Shown here: positions 1-5,854 of the stretch, one piece after another
How the letters are laid out: each line of letters starts with the position of its first letter
Numbering within the stretch: the first letter of the stretch is position 1
Source of the DNA: SAR324 cluster bacterium
GTDB taxonomy: Bacteria; SAR324; XYD2-FULL-50-16
Direction of reading: 5' to 3'
Assembly (NCBI GenBank): GCA_002401295.1
Contig: NVSR01000167.1
Location: 1-5,854 of the forward strand
Length of the DNA: 5,854 nucleotides
Position numbers and translations under genes: made by a program
Notes under the pieces: model-generated
The model's input: the letters and a program-made list of their open reading frames with translations, nothing else
The model's database searches: none
Told to the model about the DNA's origin: nothing

Positions 1-1
1 A

Positions 2-316
2 AAGGAAACCCTAGATTTCGTACTGTTTTTCTCCTCAATCTTTTCATTCGTAAAGCCCCCCGGCACCAGTAACTACGCTGCCGGCTGCGTATTCGAGGAT
101 TCCTTTGCACATCGACTGGGCAAAGATTGGTCCTGTGCGGTCAAAGTGATGAATTGGGGATATTGGGGAACTATTGGTGTTGTGACGGACCCCTTCTACC
201 GAGATCGGATGGAACGTGCGGGAATTGGATCCATTGAACCTGAAGAGGGGATGAAAGCTTTGGAAGGTTTGCTTCAAAGCTCATTAGATCAGGTGACTTT
301 GGTTAAGAGGCTCAAA
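2..316 (+). other. Ketoreductase (KR) domain, C-terminal part
   Basis: Residues 1-105 match the end of a PKS ketoreductase, which uses NADPH to turn the beta-keto group of the ACP-bound chain into a hydroxyl. The catalytic serine is Ser12, in the FFSSI strand end. The catalytic tyrosine is Tyr25, in SNYAAGC, and the 13-residue spacing is the one usual for PKS KRs. The family's YxxxN position holds Cys29 instead of Asn; from general knowledge this YAAGC form is common in trans-AT KRs, so it does not suggest inactivity. The following VKVMNWGYWGT strand and the GIGSIEPEEGM segment (near residues 76-86) are typical trans-AT KR C-terminal elements. The NADPH-binding Rossmann motif, the catalytic Lys and the LDD stereochemistry motif lie upstream of the window, so the hydroxyl configuration cannot be predicted. 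ACP1 follows directly with no methyltransferase in between. Confidence 0.93.
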
Positions 317-3300
317 CCTCAAACATTACCTGTAGTGAGCCCTCCCTCTACAGTGGAAAATTTCGAAAAAGAGCCTGGCCCCATAGTATCCGGGGAAAGC
401 TTCCAACAAGTCTCAGTCAAAAGACCTTACCAAGGGATCACTGATGAAGCATTACGAGAAAAAAGCGCAACGTATCTCAAGAAAATATTAGCATCGACGC
501 TTAAAATGCCGAGTCATCAGATCGACTCTTCCGAGCCTTTTAAGTCATATGGGATGGACTCTATACTCGTAGTTCAACTCACGGATACTTTATCTCAAAG
601 TTTTAAAGACATCAGTTACACCCTGTTTTTTGAAGTTAAAACGATTGATGAATTGGTTGAGTACTTAATAGAGACTCAAAAAGAGACATTATTTGGGCGG
701 CTGGGCCTCCCCGATCAAAGGGTGGAACAAGATCATGACTCAACTCCACCTCCTTCTTCTTCTGAATCATTAGTAACCAGCTTTAGTTCTAAAGTGAACA
801 AGCTAGAGCCTCTTCAGCCTCAGATATTGGGAGAGGAGAACTCTGTTGCAAAGGTTTCTCTGATTAAAGATGTGGCAATTATTGGGCTGAGCGGACGGTA
901 TGCCCAAGCAAAAGATATCGATGAATTTTGGAATAATTTAAAAGACGGAAAGAACTGCATTACTGAGATTCCGGGAGAGCGCTGGGATTGGAGAGAGTTT
1001 TTCAATGAAGAAAGAGGCAAAGAGGGCACTACTTACACGAAATGGGGTGGCTTCATTGATCATGTGGATAAATTTGATCCCCTATTTTTTCAAATTGCTC
1101 CCAAAGAAGCAGAGCGCATGGATCCACAGGAGCGATTATTTTTAGAGACAGCTTACAGCAGTATCGAAGATGCTGGCTACACCCCGGCTAACCTTTGTGA
1201 GAGTAGAAGAATTGGAGTGTTTGTCGGAGTGATCAATAGCACTTACGATCCACAAGCTAACTATTGGTCTATAGCAAATCGGGTTTCATATACATTGAAT
1301 TTTCAAGGGCCCAGTATGGCTGTCGATACTGCCTGCTCTTCCTCACTGACTGCTATCCATTTGGCCTTGGAAAGTATTTACAGCGGAATGAGTGATTGTG
1401 CGATCGCTGGCGGAGTGTACTTGATTATTGACCCGATCCATCACATCTGGTTAAGCGAAAAAACGATGCTATCTTCCACAGGACAGTGCAAAACTTTTAG
1501 TGAACAAGCAGATGGTTTTGTCGATGGTGAAGGAGTGGGGGCAATCGTCTTAAAGCCATTGTCTAAAGCCATTGTCGATCGTGATAATATCTATGCAGTT
1601 ATAAAAGGAAGCATGCTGAATGCTGGCGGGAAAACGAATGGTTATACTGTCCCCAATCCGCATGCTCAATTTCAGCTAATTTCAGAAGCCTTTGATCGAG
1701 CTGGCGTCGACTCCAGAACGGTTAGTTATATCGAAGCTCACGGGACGGGAACAGTCTTAGGGGATCCTATTGAAATTTCTGGATTAAAGAGAGCTTTTGA
1801 ACTGCATTCGCAAGATAAGCAGTTCTGCGCGATCGGATCACTTAAGCCTAATATTGGTCATTGTGAAGGTGCAGCGGGAATTGGAGGACTGACGAAAATA
1901 TTACTGCAAATGAAATATGGTCAACTGGTCCCCTCAATAAATTCGAAAAATCTAAATTCGAAGATAGGCTTCTCAAATTCACCATTTTACGTTCAGCAAA
2001 AACTTGAAAAATGGAAAAGGCCGATTATTACGATCGATAATGAAACCAAAGAGTATCCTCGTATAGCTGGAGTTTCCTCGTTTGGAGCCGGAGGAGCAAA
2101 TGCACATCTGGTGATTGAGGAGTATGTAGTCAAGGCTGAAGTTGAACAGCTGAAGCCTAAAGGTGAGGGGCCTTATATTATCCTTTTGTCGGCAAGGAAT
2201 GAGAATCGTCTGCGAGAGTGCGCAGGTAAGTTTGTAGAATTTATTGCAAAAGCGGAAGAAACTCAGCAAAAACTCAACATAGCGGATCTAGCTTATACAC
2301 TCCAAATTGGACGTGAGTCTATGGAAACAAGGCTAGGATTCCTTGTGGTGTCATTAGAAGAATTAGCTGAAAAATTAAACAGCTTCCTCAATAATCAACA
2401 TGATGTGGAAGACCTATATCAAGGACACATTAGCTTGAATAAGGAAACCCTCGCTGTATTTGCTGATGAAGATATGACGGCCGTTATTGATGTCTGGATT
2501 GATAAACGAAAATATACCAAGCTAGTGGATCTTTGGGTCAAAGGTGTCAAGCTTGATTGGAGTAAAATACATAGTGAAAAGAAACCACACAGGATCAGTC
2601 TTCCCACTTATCCCTTTGCTAAGGAACGCTATTGGTTGGATCCACAGACAGACAATCAAAGGTTCTCAGTCAGTAAAAAATATCAACTTGGAAGCAGAGA
2701 GTATCTCCATCCACTAGTTCATGAGAATAGTTCTAATATTACAGGACTACATTTCCGCTCGTCTTTCAGTGGACAAGAAGTGTTTCTAGCTGACCATGTG
2801 ATTAAAGAACAGAAAGTCTTACCTGGAGTGGCTTACCTGGAGATGGCTCGGGCGGCAGTAGAGATGATAAACGAACCACAAGGGATAAATAAAAACAATA
2901 AGGTGCACTCGATGATTCGGATGAAAAATATCATCTGGACGCAACCTATTGTAGTGATGGATCGACCAAAAGAGGTTCATATTGCACTATTTGTGGAAGA
3001 GAACAATCAAATTAAGTATGAAATATTTACAGAATCAGAGGGACTTGAAAAGGAACGGACAGTCCATAGTCAAGGAACAGTGATTTTTAGTATTCCCAGT
3101 AAAATAACAGTTCTGAACCTACCGAACTTAACGGAAAAAATACAAGACATTAGTATCAGTGCCGAGCAATGTTATTCAGCGTTCCAAGCAATGGGGATAA
3201 ATTATGGTTCTGGTCACCAAGGTATTGAGAGATTATACGTTGAAAAGGGGCAGGTATTAGCAAAACTCTTCCTACCTCCCTCAATTCTAAAAACTAAGGA

Positions 3301-5854
3301 TGATTTTGTCCTGCACCCAACTCTTTTGGATTCAGCGCTGCAAGCATCGATTGGTTTGTTGATGGGAACTGAGGAAGATCCGGAGAACGACAAGAGCCCC
3401 CATCCCAGTCGTAATGGGTCGGTTCAAATCCCTTATCTGCCATTTGCTCTTGAGGAGTTTGAAGTCACTGAAAAAAGTGCTGATTCAATGTGGGCTTGGC
3501 TACGTATGTCAAAAGACAGCAAACCCCATTATAAAACACTGAAGCTCGACATTGATATATGTGATGATGAAGGCCGGGTAGCGATTAAGATGAAGGGGCT
3601 CTCTTTTAGAGCAATCAAAGGGGATACCACTTCTAGCGATTCTGCAGCAGCTTCCGAATATTCGGTTGATGTCAGCTCTCCACTTCCACAAACAACCACA
3701 ACTCAGATTAAGGACAAAGCACTGAGCTTTTTTAAGAGCTTACTCTCTTCTACCCTTAAGTTGCCCGTCCACAGAATTAAGGCAGAGGAACCACTGGAAA
3801 AATACGGCATAGATTCCGTGATGGTTTTGCAACTGACCAATAAGCTTGAGAATACCTTTGGAGGTTTATCCAAAACACTCTTTTTTGAATACCGGAATCT
3901 CCTTGAGATAACTGAATACTTTCTTGAATCCCATGAAAAACAACTCCGCTCAATACTGAATATCAATGAGACCGGGAGAGTCGCAGACAATACTCTCCAC
4001 AAACCTGATCTGATCAGGAACAGCTCTCATCGGCCTAGATATACCTCCCTAGCAAAGGCAAATCCAGTCATAGAAGCTTTAGATATGGCTATTATTGGGC
4101 TTGCCGGACGCTACCCACAGGCCCGTAATATTGAAGAGTTCTGGAATAATTTGCGTCAAGGTAAGGATTGTATTAGCGAGGTGCCTGAGGATCGTTGGAA
4201 TTGGAGAGAGTACTACACGGAAGATAGAAACCAACCAGTTGCACATTATAGTAAATGGGGTGGTTTTATTGAGGATATGGATAAGTTTGATCCTTTGTTT
4301 TTCAATATTTCTCCACGGGAAGCTGAGCGGATGGACCCTCAGGAGCGCCTTTTCCTGGAAACGGTATGGAATGCATTGGAAGATGCAGGTTATGCTGGAA
4401 ACGTGACTGCGCAGACAGGAGTTTATGCGGGTGTTATGTATGGAGAATATCAACTATGGGGAGCTGATATCAGCAATAATTCCGCTGGTATAGCTAATCG
4501 GGTTTCTTATACTTTAAACCTAAATGGCCCCAGTATGACAGTTGATACTATGTGCTCCAGTTCACTCACATGTATTCATCTAGCTTGCCAAGATTTGAAA
4601 AATGGACGTATCGACCTGGGGATTGCCGGTGGTGTAAATATAAGTATTCATCCTAAAAAATACTTGATGTTAAGCAGTGGGCAATTCATTTCCGGGAATG
4701 GACATTGTGAAAGCTTTGGAGTGGGAGCCGATGGTTACATACCTGGAGAAGGTGTCGGGGCCATCCTGATAAAACGTCTTGCTGATGCAGAACGTGACCA
4801 TGACCATATTTATGGAATAATCAAAGGTAGCTATGTAAATCATGGGGGTAAGACTAATGGCTATAATGTGCCTAACCCTAATGCACAACAAGTGGCGATT
4901 AGAGAAGCCTTCAGAGAGTCTCAAATCAATCCTCGCAACGTCAGCTATATGGAGGCGCATGGGACAGGGACAACGTTAGGTGACCCTATCGAAATAACCG
5001 GCTTAACCAAAGCCTTCGCAGAGGAGACGAAAGAAAAACAATACTGTTGGATCGGTTCGGCAAAATCTAATATCGGCCACTGTGAATCGGCAGCTGGGAT
5101 TGCCGGGCTGACAAAGGTATTATTGCAAATGCAGTATGGGCAAATTGTCCCATCCCTGCATTCTAAAGTCCTTAATCCCAATATTGATTTCAGCAGCACA
5201 CCATTTGTAGTCAATCAAGAGTTAAGAGATTGGAAACGTCCTTTGATTGACGGAACAATCGTTCCTCGCATTGCCGGGATCTCTTCTTTTGGAGCTGGGG
5301 GAGCAAACGCACATCTGGTGATTGAGGAGTATGTAGCCAAGGCTGAAGTGGAACAGCTGAAACCTAAAGATGAAGGGCCCTATATTATCCTTTTGTCGGC
5401 AAGGAATGAGAATCGTCTGCGAGAGTACGCAGACAAGTTTGTAAAATTTATCGGCCTTCAGTCGATTGAAGTGGAAAATCAGCAACAGACTCCCCTCCAA
5501 CCAAATTTAACGTTGGAAGAAAGAATTTGTTCTATTCTCTCAGGAATTCTTCAGGTTAATGTGGAGGAAATTGCGTTAGGAGAGGATTTTCAAGATTATG
5601 GCGTTGAGAAAATTCATCGCATACAACTTTTGGAAAAGCTACGGAATGAGCTGGGTATCAATATCAACTCAGGTGCTTTTTTGAACGGTAACTCAATCAC
5701 TTCGCTAGTCACTCACCTGCTGAAAAGTCACTCTCCCTCATTAAAGAGGCAAGGATTTATCGCTCAGTCGGAAAATTCAAGTTACCCCCAGGAACCAAAA
5801 GGGGAAAAAACTCGGCAAGAAGTCAATATAGCGGATCTAGCTTATACACTCCAG
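2..5854 (+). CDS. Trans-AT modular polyketide synthase, internal fragment (KR-ACP-KS-DH-ACP-KS-ACP-like), partial at both ends
   Basis: An uninterrupted frame of 1951 codons carries the domain series of a type I modular polyketide synthase: KR (C-terminal part), ACP1, KS1, post-KS linker, DH, ACP2, KS2, and a second post-KS linker holding an ACP-like insert. Residue numbers in the other entries count from the codon at base 2. Neither start nor stop codon is in the window, so the full protein is longer on both sides and no start can be chosen. No acyltransferase (no GHSxG region and no room for one) follows either KS, which marks a trans-AT enzyme loaded by a free-standing malonyl transferase. 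The protein is expected to be cytosolic and to extend a polyketide held as a thioester on ACP phosphopantetheine arms. Linkers between domains are rich in Ser, Pro, Thr and charged residues. The product cannot be deduced from this fragment, and I do not assign a gene name. Confidence 0.97.
440..679 (+). other. Acyl carrier protein domain ACP1, active
   Basis: Residues 147-226 form a carrier domain of about 80 residues. The phosphopantetheine attachment serine is Ser187 (codon 560-562) in the motif YGMDSI, the normal GxDS form. Helix I (about 155-165, LKKILASTLKM) and the later LFFEVKTIDELVEYL segment are characteristic of trans-AT PKS carriers. It follows the KR, so it should carry the beta-hydroxy intermediate made there and pass it to KS1. 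I do not see the tryptophan a few residues after the serine that marks ACPs used for HMGS-type beta-branching; the sequence there is DSILVVQLTD. A Ser/Pro-rich linker of about 60 residues (680-868) with runs of Pro and Ser separates it from KS1. Confidence 0.95.
869..2122 (+). other. Ketosynthase domain KS1, complete catalytic triad
   Basis: Residues 290-707 (418 residues, normal KS length) start at DVAIIGLSGRY and end at AHLVIEE. The nucleophile is Cys445 (codon 1334-1336) in DTACSSSL. The two histidines are His580 in EAHGTGT and His620 in NIGHCEGAAG. All three residues needed for decarboxylative condensation are present. Other landmarks are MDPQERLFLE (near 375), ADGFVDGEGVG (near 505), and GKTNGYTVPNP (near 545). 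The loop before IANRVSYTL is about five residues shorter than the same loop in KS2. KS1 lies between KR-ACP1 and DH-ACP2. In a dehydrating bimodule this position is held by a non-elongating KS that usually has lost the HGTGT histidine, but here the histidine is kept. So it may be a real condensing KS, or a transfer KS that retains its residues. Confidence 0.97.
2081..2245 (+). repeat. Direct repeat copy A: KS1 end and linker start
   Basis: This 165-base stretch aligns without gaps to 5288-5452 (offset 3207) with 14 mismatches by my count, about 91.5% identity. It includes perfect runs of 46 bases (2174-2219) and 28 bases (2102-2129). It codes for the last KS residues (FGAGGANAH) and the first part of the flanking linker. 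The 24 bases just before it match only about 67% with the KS2 counterpart, so the similarity begins sharply. Confidence 0.93.
2123..2641 (+). other. Post-KS flanking linker of KS1 (in place of AT)
   Basis: Residues 708-880 (173 residues) link KS1 to the DH. It begins with a GPYIILLSARNENRL segment, then NIADLAYTLQIGRE (near 759-772), a region about LGFLVVSLEELAEKL, and VDLWVKGVKLDW. It ends in YPFAKERYWLD at residues 870-880. This is the flanking subdomain left where cis-AT enzymes have the KS-AT linker and the AT. In trans-AT enzymes it is usually treated as a structural or AT-docking element. Its first 41 codons are nearly identical in DNA to the start of the KS2 linker. Between the KFVEFI and NIADL segments it has only ten residues, whereas the KS2 linker carries a long insert there. 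Confidence 0.9.
2276..2305 (+). repeat. Direct repeat, second block, copy A (NIADLAYTLQ)
   Basis: Thirty bases that match 5825-5854 with two third-position differences, including 26 identical bases (2279-2304 against 5828-5853). In KS1 this block lies 30 bases after the end of the first repeat block. Confidence 0.9.
2699..3622 (+). other. Dehydratase (DH) domain with altered conserved residues
   Basis: Residues 900-1207 form a double-hotdog PKS dehydratase, which removes water from a beta-hydroxyacyl-ACP to give an enoyl-ACP. The catalytic histidine is His932 in LADHVIKEQKVLPG. The catalytic aspartate is Asp1110 in HPTLLDSALQA, with Gln1114 completing DxxxQ. Both catalytic residues are therefore kept. 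Two normally conserved positions differ: the glycine of HxxxGxxxxP is Glu936 (the proline, Pro941, is kept), and the YGP motif reads YGS, with Ser1070 for Pro. Enoyl-isomerase-type DH relatives typically lack the Asp, which is present here, so dehydration is the favoured role, with reduced or changed activity possible. There is no KR in this module, so the hydroxyl most likely comes from the preceding KR. A Ser/Thr-rich linker (about 3623-3703) joins it to ACP2. Confidence 0.92.
3704..3934 (+). other. Acyl carrier protein domain ACP2, active
   Basis: Residues 1235-1311 make up a carrier domain whose phosphopantetheine serine is Ser1272 (codon 3815-3817) in YGIDSV. Its layout copies ACP1: a first helix around FFKSLLSSTLKLP, the serine at the start of helix II (DSVMVLQLTNKLE), and a TLFFEYRNLLEITEYFL end. 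It is the third domain of the KS1-DH-ACP2 unit and should hand its chain to KS2. The serine is followed by VMVLQL with no tryptophan, so nothing marks it as a beta-branching carrier. A linker of about 49 residues (3935-4081) without recognisable domains leads to KS2. Confidence 0.95.
4082..5329 (+). other. Ketosynthase domain KS2, complete catalytic triad
   Basis: Residues 1361-1776 (416 residues) run from DMAIIGLAGRY to AHLVIEE. The nucleophile is Cys1518 (codon 4553-4555) in DTMCSSSL. The histidines are His1653 in EAHGTGT and His1693 in NIGHCESAAG, so the domain should be able to condense. The residue before the cysteine is Met, where KS1 has Ala; both forms occur in trans-AT KSs and this position tends to follow substrate clade. 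Other landmarks are MDPQERLFLE, GGVNISIHPKKYLML and ADGYIPGEGVG. By trans-AT logic KS2 recognises the chain delivered by ACP2, probably an alpha,beta-unsaturated one if the upstream DH is active. Its last part and the following linker are much closer in DNA to the KS1 equivalent than the region just before. Confidence 0.97.
5288..5452 (+). repeat. Direct repeat copy B: KS2 end and linker start
   Basis: Second copy of the 165-base KS-linker repeat (partner 2081-2245). Third-base positions are mostly unchanged as well as the protein, which indicates recent shared origin rather than protein-level constraint alone. After base 5452 similarity stops and the insert with the ACP-like domain begins. 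Confidence 0.93.
5507..5725 (+). other. ACP-like domain lacking the phosphopantetheine serine, inserted in the KS2 linker
   Basis: Residues 1836-1908 (about 73 residues) follow the carrier-protein pattern. A first helix LEERICSILSGILQV is followed by the loop NVEEIALGEDFQDYG. A second helix IHRIQLLEKLRNELG leads to AFLNGNSITSLVTHLL, which matches the usual 'lF...TI..L..yL' ending. At the attachment site the expected GxDS reads GVEK: the aspartate is Glu and the serine is Lys1870 (codon 5609-5611). It therefore cannot take a phosphopantetheine arm and cannot carry the chain. The hydrophobic spacing is kept and there is no stop or frameshift, which suggests it is held for structure or protein contacts rather than decaying. 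A docking or scaffolding role within the KS flanking region is my inference. The assignment rests on motif reading, not on a profile search. Confidence 0.78.
5825..5854 (+). repeat. Direct repeat, second block, copy B (cut by window end)
   Basis: Matches 2276-2305 at 28 of 30 bases. It sits 372 bases after the first block here, compared with 30 bases in copy A; the 342-base difference (114 codons, in frame) is the insert. The match reaches the last base, so the repeat probably continues beyond the window. Confidence 0.9.

Larger units (their letters stand above)
5330..5854 (+). other. Post-KS flanking linker of KS2, interrupted by an insert and cut by the window end
   Basis: Residues 1777-1951 begin like the KS1 linker (KAEVEQLKPK, then GPYIILLSARNENRL, then KFVKFI ending at base 5452). 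They then depart from it for 124 residues and come back at base 5825 with NIADLAYTLQ, where the window stops. The KS1 linker has ten residues between the same landmarks, so KS2 carries about 114 extra residues. The insert holds an ACP-like domain, listed separately, flanked by hydrophilic Gln/Glu- and Ser/Lys-rich stretches. What follows the linker in this module is not visible. Confidence 0.88.

Noticed and set aside
680..868. Possible extra domain or gene break between ACP1 and KS1.
   Set aside because: The stretch is a low-complexity Ser/Pro/Glu-rich linker in the same frame, with no stop, no docking-domain pattern and no start context that would split the gene.
1400..1407. The octamer GCGATCGC, the HIP1 palindrome that is abundant in cyanobacteria.
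   Set aside because: I saw only one exact copy in 5.8 kb; cyanobacterial genomes rich in HIP1 usually show more, so it does not support a cyanobacterial origin by itself.
1551..1576. A perfect 13-base tandem direct repeat in KS1.
   Set aside because: The unit is not a multiple of three, so the two copies are read in different frames, and both encode ordinary conserved KS sequence (LKPL then SKAIV). It is more likely chance than a duplication.
2123..2641. Possible degenerate acyltransferase between KS1 and DH.
   Set aside because: The 173 residues have no GHSxG-type motif and match the ordinary trans-AT post-KS linker ending in YPFxxxRYW.
3623..3703. Possible small domain between DH and ACP2.
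   Set aside because: Only a Ser/Thr/Ala-rich flexible linker with no conserved motif.
4095..4406. A 103-codon + strand frame starting inside KS2.
   Set aside because: It overlaps the conserved N-terminal half of KS2 in another frame, and its translation looks like a frame shadow.
4079..4453. A 124-codon open frame on the minus strand, and other minus-strand frames of 60-99 codons scattered through the window.
   Set aside because: All lie opposite conserved KS, DH, ACP or linker coding sequence in the + frame. Their translations show no recognisable domain, and no promoter or ribosome site context was seen.

Overview
The window is one continuous protein-coding stretch. A single + strand reading frame runs from base 2 to base 5854, 1951 codons without a stop, and is open at both ends. 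It is an internal part of a very large modular type I polyketide synthase of the trans-acyltransferase (trans-AT) kind. No acyltransferase lies between either ketosynthase (KS) and what follows it. The post-KS linker ends in the YPFxxxRYW signature usual in trans-AT enzymes. Base composition is about 42-48% G+C in the lines I counted. With the style of the KR, DH and KS sequences, this is most like a Bacillales (Bacillus/Paenibacillus/Brevibacillus-type) megasynthase. That assignment is inference only: symbionts, gammaproteobacteria and cyanobacteria also carry such enzymes.

Layout in order: the C-terminal part of a ketoreductase (KR, 2-316); a carrier domain ACP1 with an intact phosphopantetheine serine (440-679); a Ser/Pro-rich linker; KS1 with a complete Cys-His-His triad (869-2122); the KS1 post-KS linker (2123-2641); a dehydratase-type double hotdog domain (DH, 2699-3622); a Ser/Thr-rich linker; ACP2 with an intact serine (3704-3934); a linker; KS2 with a complete triad (4082-5329); and the start of a second post-KS linker, interrupted by an ACP-like domain that has lost the modification serine (5507-5725). 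At the last 30 bases the sequence returns to the same linker sequence seen after KS1.

How the parts work together (inference from trans-AT rules): the KR reduces the beta-keto group of a chain on ACP1. KS1 receives that chain. The KS1-DH-ACP2 unit has no KR of its own, so its DH most plausibly dehydrates the alcohol made by the preceding KR, as in a split 'dehydrating bimodule'. However, KS1 keeps all residues needed for condensation, so it may elongate instead. KS2 takes the product from ACP2. Extender units must come from a separate acyltransferase encoded outside the window.

The most unusual points are the serine-less ACP-like domain inside the KS2 flanking linker, the roughly 91% identical DNA of the two KS-linker junctions (suggesting recent gene conversion or recombination), and two substitutions at normally conserved DH positions. 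There are no intergenic regions, RNA genes, mobile elements, CRISPR arrays, promoters or terminators that I can support.
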